From assembly GCA_003173915.1 (NCBI GenBank), contig PPGL01000024.1, forward strand, positions 1-16,772: a stretch of 16,772 bases of DNA, in the 5' to 3' direction. Source of the stretch: Candidatus Levyibacteriota bacterium (GTDB lineage Bacteria > Patescibacteria > Microgenomatia > Levybacterales > UBA12049). Below, one piece after another: positions 7,508 through 14,672 of this stretch; position 1 is the first letter of the stretch; the number at the start of each line of letters is the position of its first letter. A program made the translations under genes and the position numbers. Under the pieces are notes generated by a model. It made no database searches and was not told the origin of the DNA. It saw only the letters and a list, made by a program, of their open reading frames with translations.

Positions 7508-8130
7508 GCTCATCTTTTTGCACATTCTATCTTGTTCGTCATGGAGAAACAGAGTGGAATGTACAGAACAAATTAACAGGACATACAGATATTCCCTTGA
7601 ATAAAGCTGGAGAAAATCAAGCAAAAGAACTTAAAGACAAATTACAATCTATTCATTTCGATAAAATCTTTTCTTCAGATCTTATAAGGGCAAAACAAAC
7701 AGCAGAAATTATTGCCACAGAGAGAAAACTACTTGTGACAACGTCCACACTTCTTCGTGAAAGAAATTTTGGAGATATGGAAGGACAATCTGTTGAAGAA
7801 CAAAAAAAATTACTTGAATTATATCGAGAGATGACAGATGAAGAGATTCTTACACATAAGCCAAATTCACATTTTGAAACCAACGATGAACTTATGACTC
7901 GATTTATAACGTTTTTACGCGAAGTTGCTGTTGGTTTTGCAAATAAAAATGTGTTAATCGTGAGTCATGGAAGTATTTTACGGACATTTCTTATTCACGT
8001 TGGTTTCACAACGCACAAACTTGCACCATACAGAATGTTTCCTAACGGTGCATATGTAAAAATTCTTTCTGATGGAGTGGATTTTTTTGTGAAGGAAACA
8101 GAAGGAATTATCCTTAACGTAACCAAATAA
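7504..8130 (+). CDS. Histidine phosphatase family protein (phosphoglycerate-mutase-like)
   Basis: 208 aa, the normal length of the single-domain family. The phosphohistidine motif LVRHGETEWN is at residues 10-19 (His13 is the nucleophile). An Arg from SSDLIRAKQTAE, a Glu donor in LLRERNFGDMEGQ (about 86) and the second catalytic His in VSHGSILRT (about 155) complete the pocket. It probably hydrolyses a small phosphorylated metabolite, in the manner of PhoE, CobC or GpmB-like enzymes; the substrate cannot be read from sequence. The ATG at 7504 overlaps the secF stop (ATGA) and has AAGGA 4-5 nt upstream, so it is translated with secF. An open frame begins slightly upstream at 7483 within secF, but the overlap start is preferred. 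Confidence 0.88.
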   Translation: MSSSFCTFYLVRHGETEWNVQNKLTGHTDIPLNKAGENQAKELKDKLQSIHFDKIFSSDLIRAKQTAEIIATERKLLVTTSTLLRERNFGDMEGQSVEEQKKLLELYREMTDEEILTHKPNSHFETNDELMTRFITFLREVAVGFANKNVLIVSHGSILRTFLIHVGFTTHKLAPYRMFPNGAYVKILSDGVDFFVKETEGIILNVTK

Positions 8131-8145
8131 AAGAAGTGTAAATTT

Positions 8146-8595
8146 TTATCCTAGGTTTTCTTTTACAATTTTACTTACAAGTCCTCCGTCTGCTTTTCCT
8201 TTTACCTTTGGCATAAGTACTCCCATAACTTTTCCCATATCTTGAGGAGTTTTTGCACCAGACTCTTCAATTGCTTCTTTCACAAGAGTTCTGATTTGGT
8301 CTTCTGACATTTGTTCGGGAAGATAGGTCATCAGGACACTAAGTTCTGTTTTTTCCTTATCTGCTAATTCCGGTCTCCCACCTTTTTCAAATTGCTCGAT
8401 TGAATCTTTTCGCTGTTTGACCTGTGTTTGGATAACACTTAAAACGTCTTCATCTGTTGCTTCGTATCCTGCTCCACCTTTATTGATTTCATAATAGGTA
8501 ATGCCTTGTAAAAGCATGCGAATAACAGATTTTTTTACTTCATCTTTTGCAAGCATTGCTTGTTTAAGATTATCTTGGAGTTGTTGTTTAAGCAT
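8146..8595 (-). CDS. yqeY: GatB/YqeY domain protein
   Basis: 149 aa, full length for YqeY. N-terminal helical part MLKQQLQDNLKQAMLAKDEVKKSVIRMLL, then EATDEDVLSVIQTQVKQRKDSIEQFEKGGR, a YLPEQMSEDQI segment and the C-terminal DMGKVMGVLMPKVKGKADGGLVSKIV, which is the tRNA-binding-type tail shared with GatB. The free-standing YqeY is found in most bacteria; a role in tRNA-dependent amidation quality or tRNA binding is proposed but not proven. This would fit a genome with an archaeal-type, possibly non-discriminating AspRS (gene at 14981). Its own promoter places a perfect extended -10 six nt before the ATG. Its 3' end converges on the histidine phosphatase gene with only 15 bp between. Confidence 0.93.
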   Translation of the reverse strand: MLKQQLQDNLKQAMLAKDEVKKSVIRMLLQGITYYEINKGGAGYEATDEDVLSVIQTQVKQRKDSIEQFEKGGRPELADKEKTELSVLMTYLPEQMSEDQIRTLVKEAIEESGAKTPQDMGKVMGVLMPKVKGKADGGLVSKIVKENLG

Positions 8596-8601
8596 ACTGG
8601 T

Positions 8602-8610
8602 ATTATAACA
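8602..8610 (-). promoter_or_regulatory. Extended -10 promoter for yqeY, predicted leaderless
   Basis: On the minus strand TGTTATAAT is a perfect extended -10 (TGn-TATAAT, hexamer = complement of 8602-8607). Six nt separate it from the ATG at 8595, so the mRNA should start at or next to the start codon. No good -35 is seen, as is common when TGn is present. Confidence 0.7.
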
Positions 8611-8617
8611 TAAATTG

Positions 8618-9976
8618 TTAGTTATCTAACTCTTTTACTCGTTTCAATAAATACTCTCTCGTGTTTAGGTCTAGATTTTCATCTACTTCTTCAAATAATT
8701 GTTGCAATAATTTACCAATTTGGGGGCCTGGTTTTATACTAAGTTCTTTCATAATATCGTTACCGTCAATTGCTAAATCATTCACTGAGAAGGGTGCAGG
8801 TTTTAGTTGTTCTTCAATTCTTTCTTTAAATTTTTTTAGTCTCCAACTTTCTGCTCTGTTTTCAGGAATACCACTTCCAAGTCTATCTCCGATGCGAAGA
8901 TCTATCATATCTTTTACATTTTCCACTCCAACTCTACGGATAAACCGTCGTACTGCAGCATCAGTAATATGTTCGTCAACAGTAAACATATGCCAGCGAA
9001 TAAGTGTTACAATTTTTTTTCGGTCTTTTTTTGAAAAATGTAATCTATTCGCGATTTCGTATGCAAGTTGTGCTCCTGCAATTTCATGATTGTAAAAAAT
9101 CACCAATCCATTTTCGTCCTTTCCTACAACTCGAGATTTTCCGATGTCATGAATGAGAGTTGCAAAGCGGACAACTGGATTTTTTGATGGGCAAAGTTTT
9201 AATGCAAGCATGTTATGGGTAAACACATCATACACATGATGTCGTCCCGGGCGGGCTTGAGAAAGTTTTATCCCTTCAAGGAGTTCGGGGATAATATATT
9301 GGAGCAAATTTGCATTTTTAAGTAACATAATTCCTTCATATGCATTATCGCTTGCTAAAATTTTTAAGAGTTCGTCTCGAATTCTTTCTCCAGAAATCAT
9401 CGGAAGAAGTAGTGCATCATGTTGCACTCCCGCCCATGTCTTTTCTTCAATAAGAAAAGAAATTTGTGTTGCCAGTCGAATTGCCCGCATAAGCCGGAGG
9501 GCATCTTCTTTAAAACGTTTACTCGCATCTCCAACTGCTCTAATTATTTTTTGCTCAAGATCTTTTCTCCCTTCAAAGGGGTCAATAAAGGTTTCTGCGG
9601 ATATATCATATGCGATTGCATTAATAGTAAAATCGCGTCGTTCTAAATCTTCTGTGATTGTTTTTCCCCAGGAAACAGTTGTTGGATGTCTTCCATCTTT
9701 ATACTCTCTTTCTGTTCGATAGGTAGTGACTTCAACAACCGAATCTTCGTCATCAATAACAGCAGGAATGCCAACTGTTCCAAATTGATTATCATAAAAC
9801 CCATGGGGGAAAAGTTTAAGAATTTCTTCTGGAGTTGCGTTTGTTGTAAAATCCCAGTCCTTGCTTTTTCTCTCAAGAAGCATATCTCGAACACTTCCTC
9901 CAACAAGGTACATTTCAAACCTTGCTTGCTTTACTGTTTGATATATTTCTTGTACTGTTTTAGGTATTTGTTTCAT
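8618..9976 (-). CDS. cca: CCA tRNA nucleotidyltransferase / poly(A) polymerase family protein with HD domain
   Basis: 452 aa. The class II nucleotidyltransferase head holds LVGGSVRDMLL (24-34), the two catalytic Asp in KDWDFTTN (D40, D42), and ERRDFTINAIAYD (113-125), which contacts nucleotides. The neck has KRFKEDALRLMRAIRLA. An HD phosphohydrolase domain follows, with RHHVYDVFTHNML (246-258), LIHDIGK (275-281; His277-Asp278) and H298. Such proteins add or repair the 3' CCA end of tRNA; the HD domain can give 2',3'-cyclic phosphodiesterase or phosphatase activity, known for the E. coli enzyme. A poly(A) polymerase activity cannot be excluded from sequence alone. A possible -10 (TGTAAT, complement of 9982-9987) ends 5 nt before the ATG; it is divergent from recJ. 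Its stop is 22 bp from the yqeY start, so yqeY could also be read from this transcript. Confidence 0.9.
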   Translation of the reverse strand: MKQIPKTVQEIYQTVKQARFEMYLVGGSVRDMLLERKSKDWDFTTNATPEEILKLFPHGFYDNQFGTVGIPAVIDDEDSVVEVTTYRTEREYKDGRHPTTVSWGKTITEDLERRDFTINAIAYDISAETFIDPFEGRKDLEQKIIRAVGDASKRFKEDALRLMRAIRLATQISFLIEEKTWAGVQHDALLLPMISGERIRDELLKILASDNAYEGIMLLKNANLLQYIIPELLEGIKLSQARPGRHHVYDVFTHNMLALKLCPSKNPVVRFATLIHDIGKSRVVGKDENGLVIFYNHEIAGAQLAYEIANRLHFSKKDRKKIVTLIRWHMFTVDEHITDAAVRRFIRRVGVENVKDMIDLRIGDRLGSGIPENRAESWRLKKFKERIEEQLKPAPFSVNDLAIDGNDIMKELSIKPGPQIGKLLQQLFEEVDENLDLNTREYLLKRVKELDN

Positions 9977-10019
9977 ATAGTATTACACGCAAAGTTCATA
10001 AGTATGATTTTTGCTTCTA

Positions 10020-10028
10020 TGTTAAAAT
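10020..10028 (+). promoter_or_regulatory. Extended -10 promoter for recJ, predicted leaderless
   Basis: TGTTAAAAT: TGn (10020-10022) and TAAAAT (10023-10028), five of six to consensus. Six nt separate it from the ATG at 10035, and there is no room for a Shine-Dalgarno after a normal transcription start. No convincing -35 is seen. Confidence 0.6.
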
Positions 10029-10034
10029 TATAGC

Positions 10035-11804
10035 ATGAAGAAACAAAGAAAATGGGAAATCTTCAATCCAGGTATTAGGCAAGAGGTAGCAGACAACAGT
10101 TCGGACATTATTCAGATAGTTTTACAAAATAGAGATATTAAGACAAAAAAAGAAATCGAGCAATTTCTTCATCCACAATTATCAACTGTTACGATAGAGT
10201 CAGTAGGCATTGATAAAAAAGAGCTTCAGAAAACACTCAAAAGAATAAAAATTGCAATAGAAAAAAAAGAAAAAATCATTGTTTTTGGCGACTATGACGT
10301 AGATGGAATTACCGGAACAGCAATTCTATGGGAGACATTATATGCTACGTCTGGAAACGTAACTCCATATATCCCTCATCGTGTTGATGAAGGATATGGA
10401 TTATCAATAAAAGGAATAGAAAATGTTTTACAGCAATTTCCAGATACCAAACTTATCATAACTGTTGATAATGGAATTGTTGCAAATGATGCAGTTGATT
10501 TTGCAAACAAAAAACAAATTGACGTTATTATTACCGATCACCATACTGTCGGAAATTCTTTGCCAAATGCACATTCTATAGTTCATACAACAAAATTATG
10601 TGGAGCAAGTGTTGCATGGATGCTCTCTAAAGAAATCAAAACTCAGAATTCAGTCCGTTTGGCAAACTCAGGACAAGAAGTAAAAAAAGAAGCAATAGAG
10701 CATCTCGATCTTGTTGCTCTTGCAACAGTTGCGGATTTAGTTCCTTTGACAGGTGCGAACAGAGCACTTCTTAAGGAAGGATTACTCTATCTTCGTAATA
10801 CAAAACGAGTAGGTCTAATAGAGCTTTTTTTAGAAGCAGGAATCAAACCAGAAGAAATAGATGTGTATCATATTGGACACATTATTGGTCCGAGACTTAA
10901 TGCAATGGGACGGATGGAGTCAGCAATGGATAGTCTTCGTCTTTTATGTACAAAAGATAGAGTAAAAGCTCGTATGCTTGCTGCTAAATTGGGAATTACG
11001 AATCGAGAACGTCAGCTAATCACTCAAAGTGCAGCGCTTCATGCAATTGAACATTTTAGATCAGATGCAAAAGTAAAAAATTTGTTATTTGTTGCAAATG
11101 ATTCTTATGAAGAGGGAATTATTGGTCTTGTTGCAGGGAAGTTAGTTGAAGAATATTATCGTCCTGCAATTGTCGTAAGTATTGGAGAAAAAATTAGCAA
11201 GGCGTCTGCTCGGTCTATTGCTGGATTTAATATTATAGAATTTATTCGTCTTGGATCTGCACATTTAATAAATGCAGGTGGGCATCCAATGGCAGCAGGG
11301 TTTACTATTGAAACAGAAAAAATAAATACTTTACAAAAATTCTTGGAAGACATTGCAACACAAAAATTAACCGAAGATTCATTAACGCCAATTTTAAAAA
11401 TAGATATGGAAATTCCATTATCTTTTGTTTCAACAGAGTTATTTGAAAATTTACAACAACTTGGACCATTTGGTATGGGTAATCCCGAGCCAGTTTTTGC
11501 AAGTAGAGGAGTAGAAGTAGTTGATGCCAGAACAATTGGTCGAGACAAAAACCATTTGAAAATGGTTGTTTCTGTAAATTCTCGTCATCCTGAACGAAGT
11601 GAAGGATCTTCTCAAAAAGGAACGGATTCTGGACAAACCAGAATGACAGAAAATATAGAAGCAATTGCTTTTGGGATGGGAGAATATGCTCAAAAGCTTA
11701 ATCCCGGACAAAAAATTGATATTGCGTATACGATTGATGAAAATGAATGGAATGGAAGAAAAAGTCTGCAACTGAAAATTCGGGATATTGTCATCTGGAA
11801 CTAA
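10035..11804 (+). CDS. recJ: Single-stranded-DNA-specific exonuclease RecJ
   Basis: 589 aa. DHH-phosphoesterase motifs in order: FGDYDVDG (84-91), TVDNG (143-147), TDHH (167-170), ATVADLVPL, then the DHHA1 part with GPRLNAMGRM and INAGGHPMAAGF (about 411-422). A C-terminal OB fold contains LGPFGMGNPEPVF and IEAIAFGMG. RecJ degrades single-stranded DNA 5' to 3' in recombination and mismatch or base-excision repair. The metal ligands (D86, D88, D145, H169, H170 area) all appear intact. Residues about 516-538 (SRHPERSEGSS ... TRMT) do not belong to the family. They are the translation of a palindromic repeat inserted in frame in a loop between two OB-fold strands. The start is the ATG 6 nt after a -10 box. 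The gene converges on the next one with an 8-bp gap. Confidence 0.95.
   Translation: MKKQRKWEIFNPGIRQEVADNSSDIIQIVLQNRDIKTKKEIEQFLHPQLSTVTIESVGIDKKELQKTLKRIKIAIEKKEKIIVFGDYDVDGITGTAILWETLYATSGNVTPYIPHRVDEGYGLSIKGIENVLQQFPDTKLIITVDNGIVANDAVDFANKKQIDVIITDHHTVGNSLPNAHSIVHTTKLCGASVAWMLSKEIKTQNSVRLANSGQEVKKEAIEHLDLVALATVADLVPLTGANRALLKEGLLYLRNTKRVGLIELFLEAGIKPEEIDVYHIGHIIGPRLNAMGRMESAMDSLRLLCTKDRVKARMLAAKLGITNRERQLITQSAALHAIEHFRSDAKVKNLLFVANDSYEEGIIGLVAGKLVEEYYRPAIVVSIGEKISKASARSIAGFNIIEFIRLGSAHLINAGGHPMAAGFTIETEKINTLQKFLEDIATQKLTEDSLTPILKIDMEIPLSFVSTELFENLQQLGPFGMGNPEPVFASRGVEVVDARTIGRDKNHLKMVVSVNSRHPERSEGSSQKGTDSGQTRMTENIEAIAFGMGEYAQKLNPGQKIDIAYTIDENEWNGRKSLQLKIRDIVIWN
11580..11648. repeat. Palindromic repeat element inserted in frame within recJ
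   Basis: The ends are inverted: GTCATCCTG (11584-11592) pairs with CAGAATGAC (11639-11647) at eight of nine positions. Inside are two hairpins, GAAGGATCTTC (about 11601-11611) and TTCTGG(acaaa)CCAGAA (11628-11643). The length of about 69 nt is a multiple of three, and the forward frame has no stop, giving the PERSEG-type peptide in RecJ. I recall near-identical 'hCATCCTGAACGAAGTGAAGGATC' elements scattered in intergenic DNA of many bacteria; this copy sits in a gene. Confidence 0.8.
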
Positions 11805-11812
11805 TTCATCTG

Positions 11813-12616
11813 TTAGGATAGTGTAAACTCGAACGACTTAAATTTGCCTACCAATTCCTCCAATGAAGATACCCCAACTCTTTTTGGCAATTTACCTTGC
11901 TTCATACTATAACTTGCTGCTGTTTCATTTACTTGTTCCGTTAATATTTCATCAACTGCTTGTTCAGTCATAGCTAATCCGCTAGAAGAGACAAATTGCG
12001 CAAGTTGTGCACTGGTAAAGACAAGACATGGAATTTCATCTAATCCAGGTAAATTAATATCAACTCTAGCCTTTTTGTTACCGTCGACTCCGCTTTGAAC
12101 GGTTACAGTGCCATCAGTAATACTTTTGGGATTTTGTAATTCCTCTGCTGTAAGATGACGATGCAATTTGACAGGACCAGCTTCTAATACACGTGTATGA
12201 CCATTAAGTATAGCAATACCTTTCTCTCCTTTATTATAGCTTCTCCTATCTGTTCCCACTTGAGGGGTGGTTGGCTCAAACAGCACAACAAGTATTGGAT
12301 TTGCTCGAAGCACTGCAAGTGCCTCATCTTTTCTCATAAACATTCCTGCTCGTAGTTTATCAGCTTGACCATGACTAGGTTTATTTGATTCAATGCGTGA
12401 TTCTTCGCTATCAATTACTAGTGGTTGTCTTCCTTCAAGAGCTAAACGGGGGAGCATCAACGCTGCCACTGCGCTTCTGGGGTCTAAATCAAGTGGGATA
12501 TATGTTTCTGATCGCAAGTCTAAAAATACTTTGCTTTGGCTTGGATCAAAACCACGGCTTCTCCCGCTGTCAATTGCCTGTTTTAATATTATAGGTCCAT
12601 GCGTTCTTTCAGTCAT
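11813..12616 (-). CDS. Unrecognised protein with a ParB/sulfiredoxin-like GHxR motif
   Basis: 267 aa and soluble; no membrane segment or signal peptide. I do not recognise a family with certainty. Residues 135-144 read IAILNGHTRV and about 60 residues later DEIPCLVFTSAQLAQF appears. A GHxR followed by an IPxxV strand and a helix is the order seen in ParB/Srx-fold domains (NTPase or DNA-binding type), so a distant member is possible. The Asp/Arg-rich N-terminal part (LDLRSETYIPLDLDPRSAV) could supply the first strand. The ATG at 12616 is used because it follows directly on the shared leader RNA; the open frame runs on to 12673 through the terminator and is unlikely to be used. The only ribosome-binding candidate (AGGGAG) is inside the terminator stem. 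It is downstream of the PP2C gene on the same strand, with its own strong promoter. Confidence 0.7.
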   Translation of the reverse strand: MTERTHGPIILKQAIDSGRSRGFDPSQSKVFLDLRSETYIPLDLDPRSAVAALMLPRLALEGRQPLVIDSEESRIESNKPSHGQADKLRAGMFMRKDEALAVLRANPILVVLFEPTTPQVGTDRRSYNKGEKGIAILNGHTRVLEAGPVKLHRHLTAEELQNPKSITDGTVTVQSGVDGNKKARVDINLPGLDEIPCLVFTSAQLAQFVSSSGLAMTEQAVDEILTEQVNETAASYSMKQGKLPKRVGVSSLEELVGKFKSFEFTLS

Positions 12617-12642
12617 AAAAAAACTCCCTACTTTCGTGGGAG
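12617..12642 (-). terminator. Intrinsic terminator in leader A
   Basis: On the minus strand CTCCCAC(gaaa)GT-a-GGGAG (12642-12624) forms a stem with one bulged A, followed by T7 (12623-12617) and then directly by the ATG at 12616. It would end transcripts unless an alternative fold prevents it. Its 3' arm is also the gene's only Shine-Dalgarno-like sequence. Confidence 0.75.
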
Positions 12643-12679
12643 ACTGCATTGTCTTTTGCTTAGCACAACACAACTCCCC

Positions 12680-12697
12680 TTAATTAAGGAGAATCAT
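12680..12697 (-). CDS. Possible leader mini-ORF (Met-Ile-Leu-Leu-Asn), copy A
   Basis: ATG ATT CTC CTT AAT TAA lies inside the first stem-loop of leader A, about 37 nt before the terminator. Copy B has the matching ATG ATT CTC CTT ACC TAG. Start, three codons and stop position are kept although the last codon and the stop triplet differ in sequence. No Shine-Dalgarno precedes it, so translation is uncertain. Confidence 0.3.
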   Translation of the reverse strand: MILLN

Positions 12698-12753
12698 GTG
12701 TCGAAAACAATTCAATTGATAAATTCTCATATTAATATTAGTCCTATAACAAT

Positions 12754-12782
12754 ATAGTATCAAAATATGCTAGGCTTGTCAA
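12754..12782 (-). promoter_or_regulatory. Strong promoter for leader A and the 12616 gene
   Basis: On the minus strand TTGACA (complement of 12777-12782) and, after 17 nt, TACTAT (complement of 12754-12759) with TGA immediately upstream, an extended -10. This predicts a transcript start near 12746 and a 5' leader of about 130 nt. Confidence 0.8.
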
Positions 12783-12852
12783 TAATGATTAATGAACAAT
12801 AAATCTGTTCATAAGCATACGACTGTTTCTGTAATTGAAATTTGACGAGTAT

Positions 12853-13941
12853 TTATTTTTGATAATCTAGTGTTATCATCAGAAAAGCTACATCATCTGG
12901 AACATTTGCATGTCTTAATTCTCTACTTTCTCTTCTTCCACGAAGTTCTGCTCTAATGGTTTTTATAAACTCTTGTACACAATATACGCCAAAAAGTTCT
13001 GGATTATCTGCATACTGCGATAGATCGATACTATGGAGTATCCGATCAGATAAATAAAGATGAAGTTTATGCATATCTTTTTCTTGGAAAAATTTTCCCT
13101 TAGGAAGAGTTGGTATAGTTGTTTCCTTTGGATTTATTCTCTGTGCTGCATGAGCTAATAAGTATTCTCGTATTTCCTTGGGGTGGTCTAACATATAATA
13201 GACAAATTTCATTCGGTCCTTTCCAATAGTGTCAAGGCCATCAGAAAATAATAGAAGTCGATGTGTATCATGAATATCTATTGTGGCTAGATCATTTGGA
13301 CCTATTAAAGCTCTATCTTGAAAATCTTCATCTCCCAATACACCGACAACGTTAAGAAGCACTTCATTATGACCTTCAATTCTTCGAAAAGGTGTACTTG
13401 CAGGAGGATGTTTGGTCGGGAGAGGCTCTCTGTTTTCATTTCTTGTCTGTTGTACAACAGAAACGTCTGATGGAACGAGACAATAAGCTTGTTGACGGGC
13501 TTCATCTATAACAACAGCTGCCATTGCTACCCCATCAACTTCGTGTGTTTGGGCAATTTGATTTTGTCTTGCAGCGTCTTGTCTAATATTTCCATCTGTT
13601 GTAATGAATGCTTCAGCAAGAGTTTCTGCGCCTTTGTAAGTAGCACTTGCTACTGAGTCTCCAAATGTGCTCGTAGCTATATCTACTGCCAGGTGTCCAT
13701 TATGCCCATCCAAAACTCCAAAAAGTAATGTTCCATCAGCCATTGGACGAAGAAGTATTCGATCTTCAAATGACCGAGTCTTTCCGGGATGAGATGTTTT
13801 TTCAAGAGTAAATGCAGTTACTCGTACGTTTCCATACTGTCTTTGAAAGGGAGGTGTAGGTATATCAATGACTTCCTGAACCGGGGGCACATTAATATGT
13901 TCATTGCCTTTGGTTGTAGGATTGCCTCTTTCATGTACCAT
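12853..13941 (-). CDS. PP2C-family (PPM) serine/threonine protein phosphatase
   Basis: 362 aa, no membrane segment. PPM motifs appear in order: RSFEDR (Glu59, Asp60), FGVLDGHNGH (74-83; the DGHxG core), VDGVAMAAVVID in the place of the usual GSTA strand, VVGVLGDEDF (SRxxGD-like, about 198-207), LLFSDGLDTI (230-239) and VPDDVAFLMI (about 347-356, in place of xDNxT). The metal-binding Asp/Glu set seems complete, so activity is plausible. The GDSR-type strand is degenerate (LVPSDVSVV) and about 110 residues, longer than usual, separate the last two motifs. These enzymes dephosphorylate Ser/Thr on proteins; no kinase partner is in the window. The ATG at 13941 is 6 nt after a -10 box, so the mRNA should be leaderless. 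It lies between the two leader-controlled genes on the same strand. Confidence 0.85.
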   Translation of the reverse strand: MVHERGNPTTKGNEHINVPPVQEVIDIPTPPFQRQYGNVRVTAFTLEKTSHPGKTRSFEDRILLRPMADGTLLFGVLDGHNGHLAVDIATSTFGDSVASATYKGAETLAEAFITTDGNIRQDAARQNQIAQTHEVDGVAMAAVVIDEARQQAYCLVPSDVSVVQQTRNENREPLPTKHPPASTPFRRIEGHNEVLLNVVGVLGDEDFQDRALIGPNDLATIDIHDTHRLLLFSDGLDTIGKDRMKFVYYMLDHPKEIREYLLAHAAQRINPKETTIPTLPKGKFFQEKDMHKLHLYLSDRILHSIDLSQYADNPELFGVYCVQEFIKTIRAELRGRRESRELRHANVPDDVAFLMITLDYQK

Positions 13942-13947
13942 CTAACA

Positions 13948-13976
13948 ACTATACCTTAAGTAGAGGAAAATATCAA
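13948..13976 (-). promoter_or_regulatory. Promoter for the PP2C gene, predicted leaderless
   Basis: On the minus strand TTGATA (complement of 13971-13976), a 17-nt spacer and TATAGT (complement of 13948-13953), then 6 nt to the ATG at 13941. The close spacing predicts transcription starting at the start codon. Confidence 0.65.
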
Positions 13977-14300
13977 TATAGGATAATTGTTGACTACAGG
14001 GCAAGTGCTTTTATAAATACTCTTCTTGTTTGATATCGTTTTTAAACCCTCGAAAGAATAAATAAATATAAGCCTATCCAATTTATTCTCAAAAAATAAG
14101 CAATTATTAACTTCTTCTTCCAGATCCTTGGCTTCCAATCACATATCCACATCCTTTCGTTTTTCTCATCCCCTACACCTGTTGCACTTGTATAATTACA
14201 TACATCAGGTACTACTCCAAACTCAATAAGGCGGGTTTCAGAAATAGAAATACTCACCTTAGATTGGTGCATCCTAAGTAGCATGACAGTGTTAGCCAAA
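13977..14300. other. Stretch without a supported gene; possible remnant of a small minus-strand gene
   Basis: About 320 bases between the PP2C promoter and the end of the 101-aa gene. Two short overlapping minus-strand open frames (14299-14042 and 14138-13956) lack ribosome-binding sites and do not look like proteins in their second halves. Joining frames around 14170-14150 gives a plausible C-terminal end (GYVIGSQGSGRRS, stop at about 14108) that resembles the end of the neighbouring gene (GGFVIKGQRKR). This hints at a frameshifted relative, but the evidence is thin. Confidence 0.3.
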
Positions 14301-14331
14301 AACGTTACATGCTAGTCTGCAAGCTAACGTT
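14297..14331 (-). terminator. Probable terminator overlapping the stop codon of the 101-aa gene
   Basis: On the minus strand AACGTTA (complement of 14325-14331, including the TAG stop) pairs with TAACGTT (complement of 14301-14307) in a 7-bp AT-rich stem, followed by a short T-run (T5-6). Modest strength. Confidence 0.45.
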
Positions 14332-14629
14332 TGCGTTGACCTTTTATTACAAATCCTCCTGATGTTGGTCTTATGCCTACTCCCTGTTGTTCTACCATCG
14401 CTTTCAATTTTTCAGAATTTGCCCCATCTGCTTCCACTGCTTTGTTTGGAACGCGAAATCTTCCAGATAAATTATCCCTCATCTGAGTCATTGCTCTAAA
14501 AAATTTGTCTTCAGGAGATAACGATTGATCAGTCGCTAAAGCTTGAGCATTTTGTGCTGGAGTTTCCCCAACACTAGAATCTGACGGTTCACTAGATACT
14601 CTTTGATTTTCTCTATCTTCAATTGCCAT
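14324..14629 (-). CDS. Small polar protein, unrecognised, behind leader B
   Basis: 101 aa. The first ~40 residues are rich in Ser, Glu, Gln, Asp and Ala and look disordered (REDNQ-type composition, with SSEPSDSSVGET). A helical middle (EDKFFRAMTQMRDNLSGRF) and a basic end (GGFVIKGQRKR) follow. No membrane segment, signal or known motif was seen. The ATG at 14629 is preferred over the GTG at 14638, because AAGGAGGTG, a near-perfect Shine-Dalgarno, lies at the right distance from the ATG and overlaps the GTG. It is preceded by a leader of the same type as the one in front of the 12616 gene, with its own TTGACA/TGn promoter, and is followed by a hairpin. Shared control suggests a shared condition of expression with that gene; function unknown. 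Confidence 0.7.
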   Translation of the reverse strand: MAIEDRENQRVSSEPSDSSVGETPAQNAQALATDQSLSPEDKFFRAMTQMRDNLSGRFRVPNKAVEADGANSEKLKAMVEQQGVGIRPTSGGFVIKGQRKR

Positions 14630-14672
14630 AATATTCACCTCCTTTTTTGTTTCTAATGTTTAAAAAAAGAAC

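Larger units (their letters stand above)
12617..12710 (-). promoter_or_regulatory. Conserved leader RNA, copy A (attenuator or riboswitch-like), upstream of the 12616 gene
   Basis: Read 5' to 3' on the minus strand. UUGUUUU can pair with AAA-G-ACAA. Inside it CGACACA pairs with UGUGUUG (7 bp), enclosing an apical CUCC/GGAG stem. A terminator hairpin and U7 follow, abutting the ATG. Hand alignment with copy B (14673-14765) shows about nine substitutions and two single-base indels in about 94 positions, concentrated in the apical loop and the joining segment. Both copies are followed by unrelated coding sequences, so the conserved unit is the leader. I do not recognise it as a named RNA family. 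Confidence 0.72.

Noticed and set aside
11156..11771. Several overlapping minus-strand open frames opposite recJ
   Set aside because: They run antisense to conserved RecJ motifs and have no promoter or ribosome-binding site.
12624..12673. Extension of the 267-aa protein to an upstream ATG at 12673 (MCCAKQ...)
   Set aside because: The added residues would be encoded by the terminator hairpin and the poly-U tract of a leader shared with another gene, so the ATG at 12616 is far more likely.
12393..12683. Plus-strand open frame of 96 residues opposite the GHxR-motif gene
   Set aside because: It runs antisense through the leader terminator; the minus-strand gene has the promoter, the leader and the better composition.
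12617..12710. Match to T-box, c-di-GMP, fluoride or ZTP riboswitches
   Set aside because: I looked for their remembered core motifs (for example the T-box AGGGUGGNACCGCG) and found none; a database search was not possible.
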